Shown here: piece by piece, positions 8,458 to 16,707 of the stretch
Position numbering within the stretch: position 1 is the first letter of the stretch
How the letters are laid out: each line of letters starts with the position of its first letter
Source: a virus
Length of the DNA: 31,963 nucleotides
Virus record (IMG/VR): IMGVR_UViG_3300042890_000645
Span: 1-31,963 of that record
Direction: 5' to 3' (one strand)
Translations under genes and position numbers: made by a program
The notes under the pieces: generated by a model
What the model was told of the DNA's origin: nothing
The model's database searches: none
What the model saw: the letters and a program-made list of their open reading frames with translations, nothing else

Positions 8458-9623
8458 TACATTATCAATTTATATGGTTGTCCTAATTGGAACTCAAATT
8501 GGTATTGAATTAATTTATCGACTACTCCAGTTTTAAATTGTATATTATTAGATATGATACTAATCGGTTTTAATGCACCTGTTGTTTCGTTTGTAATCCA
8601 ATAAATCTCATCAGATACTAATAATTCCTTTAAGATATCATTATAAGACTCAGGCAACCAAAATGTGTTTACTTGTAAAGTTTGTATGTTATCTACGATA
8701 TATGCAGTATTTGCAGTATCATAACTTTGATAAGAAAGAGTTGAACTTTCCCATGTTCCTAATTGTGGTTGATAGTTTTTCCTTTCTGTTTGGAATGCCT
8801 GTCTATTAACCATATAGAAGTTTAACCAATCAAATTGACCGTATCTATTCTTCCATTTAATTCTTACATTAGGGTATTTCTGGTCACAATCAATATTGTA
8901 TCTAATTGCACTTCCTAATGGAGTTGAACTATTGTATGCTTGGACTGTAAAATAAGTTAATCCTGTTGTTGAAATAGGAAAACCTGGTTGAGATGGCCCT
9001 ATTGGATATTGTGATATTTGAGCAGATGAACTATCGTTTGATGTTAAAGTAAAATCACCTGTTCCTGTATTTCCAACATAAACTATTTTTGTTGGTTGTG
9101 TTGCTCCTACATTTCCTGCAAACACACCACTCAATCCTCTATTTTCTATAAATGCAGATTGTGTTGCAGGCCCATCAGTCATCAAAGGCCAGTATGGAGT
9201 TGTTGTTTGTATTTGTTGTCCAATAGTTTCTTGGAAAATACCATATCCATCAACTGCTTTATAAGTTGCAGATTTTAAATGTGAACCGGTCACAAATGAA
9301 GTTCCTGTAAAATATTGCCAATAAAAATCTACTGCAAAATATATTACATTTGATGTATTAGCTTGTGCATAATCTGTAAGAGTTGAATTGATTATTCTAT
9401 TCAAATCAAACAAACCTACATTTGCAGTATTTGGAAATTTTGCAATAGTGTAATTAGCAGCAGATGAAGATGCATTTAATCCTCCTTGCCAATAATATAA
9501 ATCACCCATATATTGAAATGAGGATGATGTTAGAGTTGCTGTATTGCTTTCACTTAATGAAAATATAATAGGTGATTGAGCAAATGAACAACTAGCTGGT
9601 GTTTGTAATAATGATAAAGCCAT
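8457..9623 (-). CDS. Distal tail-like structural protein
   Basis: The 388-residue protein starts MALSLLQTPASCSFAQSPII. Beta-rich and Ser/Thr-rich, it carries RIKWKNRYGQFDWLNFYMV (about 254-272) followed by an ERKNYQP segment; this 'RxxWxNRxGxFDxxNF' pattern marks a tail protein usually encoded just before the hub in Bacteroidota phages. The next gene overlaps by one base and encodes the hub. Likely role: distal tail (Dit-like) adaptor between tube and tip. The family assignment is by recalled pattern, not by search. Confidence 0.55.
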   Translation of the reverse strand: MALSLLQTPASCSFAQSPIIFSLSESNTATLTSSSFQYMGDLYYWQGGLNASSSAANYTIAKFPNTANVGLFDLNRIINSTLTDYAQANTSNVIYFAVDFYWQYFTGTSFVTGSHLKSATYKAVDGYGIFQETIGQQIQTTTPYWPLMTDGPATQSAFIENRGLSGVFAGNVGATQPTKIVYVGNTGTGDFTLTSNDSSSAQISQYPIGPSQPGFPISTTGLTYFTVQAYNSSTPLGSAIRYNIDCDQKYPNVRIKWKNRYGQFDWLNFYMVNRQAFQTERKNYQPQLGTWESSTLSYQSYDTANTAYIVDNIQTLQVNTFWLPESYNDILKELLVSDEIYWITNETTGALKPISIISNNIQFKTGVVDKLIQYQFEFQLGQPYKLIM

Positions 9624-9670
9624 TAATTTCCTTTATTATAAAACCATTTTTTAACAAAAAGTAATTGATA

Positions 9671-10096
9671 CTATGATGTTAACTCTTTTTCTATCTGTAT
9701 TGCAATGTAATCTGCAACCTTAGCTGCAAGGTTTTGTGTATAATCATCCAATGCTTTTTGAAACTCTGGTGATTGATATGCTTTCTCAGCAAAATTAATT
9801 TTATCTTTATTTCCGGTAGTTTGATTTTTGACAGTATTAGAGACAGTCGGATTATTCCACCATATACCATACTCAGCACCAGGAGGCCCTACCTCAATAT
9901 CAAATTGTAATGAGTAAGTTCCTTTCTTTAAATCTTCAATGATTTGTTTTTCAGATTGTGAGGAGTTTTTACCACCTAATATGTTTCTACCTGTATTATA
10001 TTCTCTTAATCTCTTTTTAAGATTACCAGTTTTCTTTGGTGCATATTTTGCAGTTAAACTACCTAATTTTGCTGCCGTTTCTAATAGAGTTGCCAT
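9671..10096 (-). CDS. HK97 gp10-like neck / tail-completion protein
   Basis: The 141-residue protein starts MATLLETAAKLGSLTAKYAPKKTGNLKKRL. The APKKTGNLKKRL string (19-30) followed by beta strands with GPPGAEYGIWWNN (about 69-81) and a C-terminal helix (FQKALDDYTQNLAAKVADYI) matches the usual layout of gp10-like head-tail joining proteins ('P..TG.L..SI ... YA...E.G'). Such proteins sit at the neck. Its position between an adhesin gene and the distal tail gene is unusual, as it is normally beside the portal and adaptor. Confidence 0.65.
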   Translation of the reverse strand: MATLLETAAKLGSLTAKYAPKKTGNLKKRLREYNTGRNILGGKNSSQSEKQIIEDLKKGTYSLQFDIEVGPPGAEYGIWWNNPTVSNTVKNQTTGNKDKINFAEKAYQSPEFQKALDDYTQNLAAKVADYIAIQIEKELTS

Positions 10097-10106
10097 AGTT
10101 TATTTT

Positions 10107-11639
10107 TTATACACAATAATATCCACAAATCAAACCTGAATTTGTGACAGTTCCTGCACTTATTGTTGGAGTTGGAACTGCTCTTGCACAAACCTGTCCT
10201 GTTCCTGTAAACCATCCACCAACACTTACACTTTGAGATACTGCATTTACATCCACATAATTTAAAGTTCTTGTTGGATAAAATTGTCTTTGACAAAATG
10301 TAGGTGTAGGATAACATTGACCAGGTATTGACCAGTTATAAACATAAACAGGTGTTTTTACACTTCCAGTTGGACATGTCACGCTAGGTGCAATTGGAAT
10401 AAATGTATTACAACTTCCTGTTTCTGTTAAAGTGACAGTTCCAGTTGTAGTAGGATACCCTCCAGCTTTATATAAACATGCAGAGCCTGTATATCCAAAA
10501 TCAATTGTTGTAGTTGTAAGAGTTTGAGAGTCACATGGAAGATATGTCATTGTTCCACCGGTTGCTCCGCCATTAATTACATATTCTCTACAATTATCAC
10601 TATCTACTAAACATATTGGCCATGCAATAATTACAACACCTGCTAAACCAAAGTTTATTGATGTATGATTATTATCTCTTTCACCTTGTCCACCTCTACC
10701 ATATGCACTACCGGAGTTTACACATGTTCCAATTCTACCAGTATCTCCACCAGCTTGGCCTCCACCTCCTGGTGAAACACCAATTGTAGTTCCTGTTAAA
10801 TTAAAATTCAATCCATCACCACCATTTGATGCATATAAACCAAAAGCTTGTTCATTGACTGTTAAAGTCGAACCGCTGTTTCCTGCACCTCCTCCACCTG
10901 TTGCTGAAATAACTGAAAAATTAGGATATCCATTAAATAGATAACCACCGGCATATCCTTGTGGATTGTATTGTATATCTCTATATAAATTAGGTAAAGG
11001 ATTTGAACCATTTGTATTTTCATCACAAGCTCCTTGTGGGCCTGCACTTCTACCAACACCACCACCTGTTCCACCTGCAGCACCATAAAATATTTTACAT
11101 TCAGCTGCACCTACTTGAGCTGAGTCATAATATCCAAATCCACCTCCACCTCCACCTACTGCAGTGAATACAGATGATGTAAATGGTGTATATACATTTG
11201 TATAATAAAACTTACTATCTTTTCCTTTAGCTCCTACTGTTCCTGGAGGTGGAAGTGTTGCACTACCTACTTCTATTCTATAACTTCCTGAAGTTATTGG
11301 AAGTTGATTATAATATACAATTCCACCACCGCCACCACCACCTGCTGCAAAATCAGCAGCTACAAAACTACCACCTGGACTTCCACTACCACCACTTCCT
11401 CCTGCACCAACAATTAATAATTTAGCTTGAGCAGTTGACCCACTTAATATGTTTAAAGATGCAGTAAATGGTGTAAGAGCATAACCTTCCAAATCACTCA
11501 TTTCAAATTTATAGTATTGATAAAGAACACTTGCAGATATAAAACTACCAGATGTTATTACACCACTACCTGTAATAGGTGATACTGATGCAGAAATACA
11601 TGCACCTTGAGAACTAAAAAATGTTGAAGGTATATACAT
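10107..11639 (-). CDS. Glycine-rich adhesin / tail fibre tip
   Basis: The 510-residue protein starts MYIPSTFFSSQGACISASVS. A glycine-rich domain (about 80-335) holds several GGGGGGG-type runs separated by strands, as in polyglycine-sandwich phage adhesins and 'glycine-rich domain' proteins. It ends at GVVIIAWP. The C-terminal 165 residues are cysteine-rich with CREYVINGG...YLPC...C spacing, a small beta module also seen at the end of the 288-residue tail-completion protein (12928-13794). Likely role: receptor binding. It starts one base after the upstream fibre gene. Other-frame open stretches inside it are shadows of its repetitive composition. Confidence 0.7.
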   Translation of the reverse strand: MYIPSTFFSSQGACISASVSPITGSGVITSGSFISASVLYQYYKFEMSDLEGYALTPFTASLNILSGSTAQAKLLIVGAGGSGGSGSPGGSFVAADFAAGGGGGGGIVYYNQLPITSGSYRIEVGSATLPPPGTVGAKGKDSKFYYTNVYTPFTSSVFTAVGGGGGGFGYYDSAQVGAAECKIFYGAAGGTGGGVGRSAGPQGACDENTNGSNPLPNLYRDIQYNPQGYAGGYLFNGYPNFSVISATGGGGAGNSGSTLTVNEQAFGLYASNGGDGLNFNLTGTTIGVSPGGGGQAGGDTGRIGTCVNSGSAYGRGGQGERDNNHTSINFGLAGVVIIAWPICLVDSDNCREYVINGGATGGTMTYLPCDSQTLTTTTIDFGYTGSACLYKAGGYPTTTGTVTLTETGSCNTFIPIAPSVTCPTGSVKTPVYVYNWSIPGQCYPTPTFCQRQFYPTRTLNYVDVNAVSQSVSVGGWFTGTGQVCARAVPTPTISAGTVTNSGLICGYYCV

Positions 11640-11640
11640 A

Positions 11641-12909
11641 CTATATCATTGTGTTTACTCCAACTCCGTATAATGCAGTCGTATCATAAGATTGGAAAGA
11701 TAAAATATCTACCGCTCCTGTGATTGGTGTTGCAATATATGGGAAAGCTTGAGGAAATTTAAGTGTTTGACTATAAGTTAATGTTCCGTTTGTTGCCGGT
11801 TGTGTTATTCTTAAACCAATAGTTTCACCAGGTTGAACATTCGTTGCAGTTAAATGTGTATTTGTTCCACCAACTAATGTTAATGTAAAGAAATTACCTA
11901 ATGAACAATCCATACTTGCTGTTTGAGAACTGATTGTCAAAGGAACTACTACACCTCTTACACTTCCACTAAATACTTCATTACCAATAAATGTATTGCT
12001 ACCCGTTGTTGCATAACTTCCAGTAAATGATGATAGAGTATTTAATCTATTATCAGTTGATTGCGTGTATGCATTGAATGATGAAGTATTTAATTTTTGA
12101 TTAATTTGATTTTGTAAGAAAGATGCAGTTTGTGTTAACTCTGCTTGTGTTGCAAAGTCAGCCTGTAAAGAACTACTAAATGCTTCTAATTGGTCTAATC
12201 TTAAATCAACTGATGTAGAGAATGGGCCTTCTAAAAAGTCTAATCTAGCATCTACACTTTGAGAAAATAAAAATACATTACCAACACCACTTAAAGTTGA
12301 TGATGAAATATTTCCTAAAACATTTAAGTTGCCTGTAATACCCATAGAACCGGTCAAAGAACTGCTTCCTGACATTATCACATCACCGATAAGGGTTTGT
12401 GTATCTGCAGTAGTGTCTCCCAAAATATTAGACCCAGATGAGAATATAACGGATGAACTTTCTATCGTTGTTATTATCTCATATGCATTGATTGTTCCAC
12501 TAACTACCAAATTGTTCGTTAAAAACATATTTGATGCAGTGATTTGATTACTTACTACTAAACTACCTGTTAAAGTAGTTGCACCACTCACTTCCAAATT
12601 ACCATTAACTCTTACATTATCATTCACAGTCACCTTACCTTCTATGTCAAAGGTTCCTGAAACAATAAAGTTTCCATCAACATCTAAATCACCATTAATA
12701 CTTAAATCTTCATTTACTATTACAGATTTAGAGAAGAACATATCTCCTGATGATGATATAGCAAATCCTGCATTATATCCTAAACCATCTTGCACCGTTA
12801 TATAACCTTGCGGTGCTGGTGCTAGTGGTGGAAAAAATGAACTATCACTTCCTAAATGTAATAAGGATTGATACGACTGCGATACATATAATGAACTTAA
12901 ACTTCCCAT
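11641..12909 (-). CDS. Tail fibre with beta-helix stem and shared C-terminal tip
   Basis: The 422-residue protein starts MGSLSSLYVSQSYQSLLHLG. After a short N-terminal attachment part come repeating 'G-x-L-x-V-x-G' strands (about 68-205; LSINGDLDVDGNFIVSG), typical of a trimeric beta-helical fibre stem, then a helical segment with LDQLEAF and LQNQINQKL (about 225-290), a SYATTGSNTF motif and a beta tip (about 325-422). The tip aligns with the last 100 residues of the 1037-residue fibre (19463-22576), including FxxPGExI and DILSF-type motifs. No catalytic motif is seen. Role: host recognition. Confidence 0.75.
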   Translation of the reverse strand: MGSLSSLYVSQSYQSLLHLGSDSSFFPPLAPAPQGYITVQDGLGYNAGFAISSSGDMFFSKSVIVNEDLSINGDLDVDGNFIVSGTFDIEGKVTVNDNVRVNGNLEVSGATTLTGSLVVSNQITASNMFLTNNLVVSGTINAYEIITTIESSSVIFSSGSNILGDTTADTQTLIGDVIMSGSSSLTGSMGITGNLNVLGNISSSTLSGVGNVFLFSQSVDARLDFLEGPFSTSVDLRLDQLEAFSSSLQADFATQAELTQTASFLQNQINQKLNTSSFNAYTQSTDNRLNTLSSFTGSYATTGSNTFIGNEVFSGSVRGVVVPLTISSQTASMDCSLGNFFTLTLVGGTNTHLTATNVQPGETIGLRITQPATNGTLTYSQTLKFPQAFPYIATPITGAVDILSFQSYDTTALYGVGVNTMI

Positions 12910-12927
12910 TTATTTTTATTTTATATT

Positions 12928-13794
12928 TTATTCATATTGCCACTCTCTAAAGGCATTTACTGGAGCTAAATCCCAAGTCTCTGGTGTTGTTGACCATACT
13001 TTTGGGTTAATCCATAATTCACAATTTTCACAAGTTCCATAATCACTTAATGGTAATGGTAGAACTTGTAAGTTTACAAAATCAAAATCATCCTCACCTT
13101 CAAATGTATCACCGACAGTGAAACATCTTAATCCTGTATAATTTTGTAATGATGGTGTCCAAACTGGAAAAGTTTTTGTTGAAAAAACTTGTCCTTCTGT
13201 CACAGGTTGTTGAATTACTGCTTTGTATTCACCACCTATTATACACTCATCAATTAAATATCCACTACCACTCGGATTAATTAAAAAAAAAAGACAACGG
13301 TTTTTATCGTTGTGAGTAGTCAGAGTAAATGTGGCTACCCACCCTGCCAGTCCGTTATTGAACTGGTCACTAAACGGAGCACATTGTATTTCACCAGGTA
13401 TTTCAAAACCTGCAACTCCTCTTTGTGTATACGAAGTTAAATCGTTTAGTATTGCTAATGTATTTGCATGAATATCAACTACATCATTAACACCAAAGAA
13501 AGGAACTGTCTGTGCGTTAGTGGTTGGATTACTTTCGTTATTTTTATTTTTAATCTTATCAGCAATTGTCAATTGGACTGTGAAGTTTGTCACATTTGTT
13601 CCAAAAGAAGTATCGGTAATAAGGATATTTCCAAAAGGATACGCAGGAAACTGCTCATTATCTATATTAGTTATATCACCCTGTGTGACAACCTGTATAG
13701 ATGGATGGTTCTTCATTATAGTCTTAAAGTAATTAAGAGTATTATAATAAAGAGTGTAATTGGTTCCTGTGTTATGAACAATTTGTTGAGCCAT
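12928..13794 (-). CDS. Tail completion/terminator protein with extra C-terminal domain
   Basis: The 288-residue protein starts MAQQIVHNTGTNYTLYYNTL. Residues 1-167 resemble the tail-completion (terminator) proteins of Bacteroidota phages, including the closing GWVATFTLTTHNDKNRC (about 151-167), which is normally close to the C-terminus. Here the frame continues through LFFLIN (encoded by a T10 tract) into a 115-residue cysteine-containing add-on (DEC, RC, CENC) like a small tail decoration module. Slippage by one T in either direction would stop translation at once and give a normal-length 170-172-residue protein. The gene follows the head-tail adaptor with a 4-bp gap, fitting a neck/tail-end role. 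Confidence 0.65.
   Translation of the reverse strand: MAQQIVHNTGTNYTLYYNTLNYFKTIMKNHPSIQVVTQGDITNIDNEQFPAYPFGNILITDTSFGTNVTNFTVQLTIADKIKNKNNESNPTTNAQTVPFFGVNDVVDIHANTLAILNDLTSYTQRGVAGFEIPGEIQCAPFSDQFNNGLAGWVATFTLTTHNDKNRCLFFLINPSGSGYLIDECIIGGEYKAVIQQPVTEGQVFSTKTFPVWTPSLQNYTGLRCFTVGDTFEGEDDFDFVNLQVLPLPLSDYGTCENCELWINPKVWSTTPETWDLAPVNAFREWQYE
13283..13313 (-). other. T10 slippery tract preceded by a hairpin inside a gene
   Basis: Reading leftward, ACAACG (13313-13308) pairs with CGTTGT (13299-13294) across an 8-nt loop, then after one C comes T10 (13292-13283). Structurally this is an intrinsic terminator or transcriptional slippage site, but it lies within codons 162-171 of the tail-completion gene. 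T9 or T11 readings each hit a stop within 2 codons of the tract. Confidence 0.7.
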
Positions 13795-13798
13795 AGTA

Positions 13799-14317
13799 TT
13801 ATAATTGTATTCCTCCGAAGTATTGATTACTTTGGTCAGGATATATTTGAGTTTGATTACCTACTGTCTGTAAGTATTGTGGAATTTCGTTTGAATATGC
13901 AATTAGATAGTTTTGTAATCTCAATGCATAGTAATCAGCGTTATTCAATGCCTTATTCAAAAGATAATCTATTTCTGATTTAGTTGGTGCAATACCTTGT
14001 TCACTTTGTTGTTTCACTGCACCATTTGATTTAAATTGCACAGATGAGAATGGTATATACTCAACACAACCATACCATATCAAAGTATTTTTAATGTGGT
14101 CATCTAAAAGGTCTTGATAATATGAAGATAAACTACCAACAGTCCCTGCTGTGATTTGTGCTTGAAGATATTCAAATAGGACAGTTCCTAATAAATTCTT
14201 TAAGTATTTATCCTGTGCAGTTCTTACAAAAGGCAATAAAGCATCTGCATCAATTGCACCTTGTAATGGTGAGTTCTTTATAATATCATTTCTGTTTATG
14301 AATAATGCGTAGCTCAT
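13799..14317 (-). CDS. Head-tail adaptor-like protein
   Basis: The 172-residue protein starts MSYALFINRNDIIKNSPLQG. It is mostly helical: DADALLPFVRTAQDKYLKNLLG (23-44) and a second helix pair DLLDDHIKNTLIWYGCVEYIP (69-89), followed by a KSEIDYLLNKALNNADYYALRLQ segment (113-135). This matches the size and helix pattern of gp6/gp15-type adaptors that sit under the portal, and it follows the portal gene with a one-base gap. Exact family not confirmed. Confidence 0.6.
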   Translation of the reverse strand: MSYALFINRNDIIKNSPLQGAIDADALLPFVRTAQDKYLKNLLGTVLFEYLQAQITAGTVGSLSSYYQDLLDDHIKNTLIWYGCVEYIPFSSVQFKSNGAVKQQSEQGIAPTKSEIDYLLNKALNNADYYALRLQNYLIAYSNEIPQYLQTVGNQTQIYPDQSNQYFGGIQL

Positions 14318-14318
14318 A

Positions 14319-15605
14319 TTATCTAAATATTTCGTATTCTTTATTGTTTAAATTCAACATAGAAAATCCTTCCATTTCTTCTGTTGGTTTCGGTTCTATT
14401 ATCGTTTGTTCTGCAGTATCATCAGTTGTTGCAGGATTTTCCATTGCATCATTTGTTTCATCTTCAACCTGTGCAACCGTCTTACCAGTTTCTTCTGCAG
14501 TTTGAGATAAGATTACTAATGGAGTTAATTGTTCAAAGTATAATCCCATATCATCCCATCCACCTTCTGTCAATGCATAATCTAATGCATTTAATATTAA
14601 GTTTTGGAATGGAGAGATTGTCATTGTTTGCATAATAGAGAATGCTGTTTTCATTTCCTCACTTTGAGAAGAGAAACCATTATTTTTAGTTCTTATACCA
14701 AATAGTAATGGACTGGTCACTCTATGTGCAACTAATATTCTATCTTGTGTGTATTCTGCAACATAATCATACTTCTCATGCAAATTAGGAATATCAATAA
14801 TATCCAAAGTAGGTTTAGTATTCGGGTCATCGTTAAATGATAACATAAATCTACCTGCGTTATCTGTTCCTGTAAATTTAGCTTGAACTAAATCTTCTAT
14901 TGTTTGTCTTTCTTCAGGTGCTGGAACTCCATTATTAAAATTAATCATAACAGATGGTAAGAAACCATTGATGATATTATTAAAATGTAAATTACTAATC
15001 TCACCTTCTGAAATACTAAATTGCATTGCTGCAACCCAATCAGGTAGGGAATAATAGTATAAACCTGGACAATAATGTTTGATGTAAAGGATTTCCATTT
15101 TATCTTTAGATGTTCCAAAAGCAGGTATTTTCTTTTTATCTTTTACCTTTCTCTGGTCATCCCAATCAACACAATAATAATAGTTTTCTATTCTTGGATT
15201 AGAATATATCTTTTCTGCTCTCAAATATTGAACAGGAATATGATACATCTTAATTATTTTAGTATGTTCATCATTCCAATAAACTTGATATGCGGCATTA
15301 CCAAATAATTTTAAATCAAATGCTACCTTTTTAGTTTCTTCCTGTGGAATTAATTTTTGTAATACATCGTTCTTTACTAAATCCTTTGAATATAATCCTT
15401 TACCATATACTAAATCAGCAATACCTTCTATACAAGCATTGTTAGTTGTTGATACATTATATGCAGTTGTCACTGCACTAAAAAAGTCGTCATGTCCATA
15501 AACACCAAAAGGCACCCACGAATAACGAGTTTTAGTATCTTCCGTTATGATTGGAAGAGAATTATTATTTACATTAACGATTGAAAATTGTTGTTTACCT
15601 TTCAT
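14319..15605 (-). CDS. Portal protein
   Basis: The 428-residue protein starts MKGKQQFSIVNVNNNSLPII. Features of phage portals: an N-terminal clip/wing region with NNACIEGIADLVYGKGL (55-71), the strand pair of the wing domain with an IYSNPRIENYYYCVDW segment, a YYSLPDWVAAMQFSISEGEISNLH stretch (about 185-208), PAPEERQTIEDLVQAKFTG (about 226-244) as the stem-helix region, and the crown-like SSQSEEMKTAFSIMQTMTISPFQ (about 330-352). The last 60 residues are acidic and Thr/Glu-rich. Role: dodecameric ring at one capsid vertex through which DNA is packaged. It lies downstream of the capsid gene, the reverse of the usual order. Confidence 0.8.
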   Translation of the reverse strand: MKGKQQFSIVNVNNNSLPIITEDTKTRYSWVPFGVYGHDDFFSAVTTAYNVSTTNNACIEGIADLVYGKGLYSKDLVKNDVLQKLIPQEETKKVAFDLKLFGNAAYQVYWNDEHTKIIKMYHIPVQYLRAEKIYSNPRIENYYYCVDWDDQRKVKDKKKIPAFGTSKDKMEILYIKHYCPGLYYYSLPDWVAAMQFSISEGEISNLHFNNIINGFLPSVMINFNNGVPAPEERQTIEDLVQAKFTGTDNAGRFMLSFNDDPNTKPTLDIIDIPNLHEKYDYVAEYTQDRILVAHRVTSPLLFGIRTKNNGFSSQSEEMKTAFSIMQTMTISPFQNLILNALDYALTEGGWDDMGLYFEQLTPLVILSQTAEETGKTVAQVEDETNDAMENPATTDDTAEQTIIEPKPTEEMEGFSMLNLNNKEYEIFR

Positions 15606-15606
15606 A

Positions 15607-15972
15607 TTAGTTCATTATAATATATTTGTTTTCACTTTCATGTGAAACATATTGTGTATTTTGATTTTCGTATACTGCTTTATCAACACTTTGAGATGCG
15701 TATACTTGCCAGCTACCATGCCAAATATCAATTGATGCACTACCTGATTGATTGTATAGAACTGCACGATATTCATCACCTACACTTGCAGTAGCAATAC
15801 TTGCAGTGAATGATAACATACTTTCGTATGCAGAGTAAGATACCTCACTCATAGATGCAGTAAATGTGTTTAATCCCATCATATCAGTCAACGACATAGT
15901 AAATTGATTACTGCCAGTTAACTCTGTCCTAATTGTGTATGAGTTGGATTGAGATATGTAATATGCTAGCAT
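15607..15972 (-). CDS. Small structural protein before the portal, 121 aa
   Basis: The start at 15972 (MLAYYISQSNSYTIRTEL) is preferred over the ATG at 15999, because AAGG lies four bases upstream of 15972 and the 15982-15999 stretch looks like a promoter element rather than code. The product is Ser/Thr/Tyr-rich beta protein with TMSLTDMMGLNTFTASMSEV, a segment IDIWHGSWQVYASQ (about 83-96) and a C-terminal YVSHESENKYIIMN, strings known from small tail proteins of related phages. It is the first gene after a strong terminator and starts one base before the portal's own reading region ends upstream. Role unknown, probably virion-associated. Confidence 0.6.
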   Translation of the reverse strand: MLAYYISQSNSYTIRTELTGSNQFTMSLTDMMGLNTFTASMSEVSYSAYESMLSFTASIATASVGDEYRAVLYNQSGSASIDIWHGSWQVYASQSVDKAVYENQNTQYVSHESENKYIIMN

Positions 15973-15981
15973 TACCTTGGT

Positions 15982-15999
15982 TTTATATATAATAAACAA
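15982..15999 (-). promoter_or_regulatory. TTGTTT/ATATATAAA element before the 121-aa gene
   Basis: On the minus strand TTG (15999-15997) is followed 6 bp later by ATATATAAA (15990-15982), ending 10 bp before the start codon. A strong terminator lies just upstream (16024-16052), so a promoter is expected in this 50-bp gap. Matching elements precede the genes starting at 18438 and 22868. Promoter for the phage sigma factor, or A/T-rich translation signal: undecided. Confidence 0.4.
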
Positions 16000-16023
16000 C
16001 TATTTTACTAATAATAGTTAAAT

Positions 16024-16052
16024 AAAAAACCCCACTCCGTTAAGAGTAGGGT
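16024..16052 (-). terminator. Intrinsic terminator after the tail tube gene
   Basis: Reading leftward, ACCCTACTC (16052-16044) pairs with GAGTGGGGT (16037-16029), a 9-bp stem with one G-T wobble and a 6-nt loop, followed by a run of six T (16029-16024). It lies 28 bp past the end of the tail tube gene and separates the tube gene from the portal group. Confidence 0.85.
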
Positions 16053-16079
16053 TAATATTTTATCAAGTGTAATACTGAA

Positions 16080-16643
16080 TTATGCAGATGCTCCGTAAAC
16101 TACTGTGTAGTTTGTAGTTAATCCTGCTAAAGCGTTTGAAGTAGAAGAGCCTGAAAGATACTGAGCTGGGAATTGTTCTTGTCCTGTGAAAGTTAAAGAG
16201 TATCCGTAAAGGTCTCCTAATGCTCCACCAGTTTGAATTGTTCCTGCTGTCATGTCAGCACCTTCTTTCTTACCAACTAAAAATGCTTCACCATTATTTG
16301 TCCAAACGATTATTTGAGGTCTACCATAAGCCATAAGCTTTAATTGGGTAGTCATTTCGTTTGTTAACTTCTTTAAGTTAAGAGTTAACTCTTGTGAGAA
16401 GAATGTAGTTCCATTCTCTCTTGAAGTATTAACAGTCTCGGTATATGCACTTGTTCCCTTCAATTCGTAATAATATAAAATCGAACCTGAAGGAACGCCA
16501 GTCAACAATCCTGATGGAGTTGCTGTTTGAGCTGCGGTTTCTGTGAAAGACCCTGTGGTAAAGTTGATGAAATAAACACCTTGTAAACCACCTATACTTT
16601 CTTTACAAACCTCATTTCTTCCTAATGTTAATGAACACGGCAT
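16080..16643 (-). CDS. Major tail tube protein
   Basis: The 187-residue protein starts MPCSLTLGRNEVCKESIGGL. Size and beta-rich composition fit a tube protein, with GRPQIIVWTNNGEAFLVGKKEGADM (about 109-133, the central beta hairpin) and the near C-terminal YSLTFTGQEQFPAQYL (about 148-163), a motif ('...LTFTGQE..PA..L') found in Bacteroidota phage tube proteins. It is isolated between two strong terminators, as often seen for genes needed in high copy. It should polymerise into the tail tube around the tape measure. Confidence 0.7.
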   Translation of the reverse strand: MPCSLTLGRNEVCKESIGGLQGVYFINFTTGSFTETAAQTATPSGLLTGVPSGSILYYYELKGTSAYTETVNTSRENGTTFFSQELTLNLKKLTNEMTTQLKLMAYGRPQIIVWTNNGEAFLVGKKEGADMTAGTIQTGGALGDLYGYSLTFTGQEQFPAQYLSGSSTSNALAGLTTNYTVVYGASA

Positions 16644-16668
16644 GATACTTTAATTTTAATAGTTTTAT

Positions 16669-16694
16669 AAAAAAGGTGGGTGTTGAAACCCACC
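16669..16694 (-). terminator. Intrinsic terminator after the major capsid gene
   Basis: Reading leftward, GGTGGGT (16694-16688) pairs with ACCCACC (16681-16675), a 7-bp GC-rich stem with a 6-nt loop, followed by six T (16674-16669). It lies 14 bp past the capsid stop. Only 25 bp separate it from the tail tube start, leaving little room for another promoter. Confidence 0.85.
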
Positions 16695-16707
16695 CTTTGA
16701 TTTATTT

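Noticed and set aside
10081-10317. 78-residue minus-strand frame, Cys/Asn/Lys rich
   Set aside because: It is an out-of-frame shadow of the adhesin's C-terminal region; its composition mirrors the repetitive ACN/GGN codons there.
13468-13983. 171-residue open frame on the plus strand
   Set aside because: It lies opposite two well-supported minus-strand genes, has shadow-like composition (Ile, Ser, Leu rich), no start context and no homologous motif.
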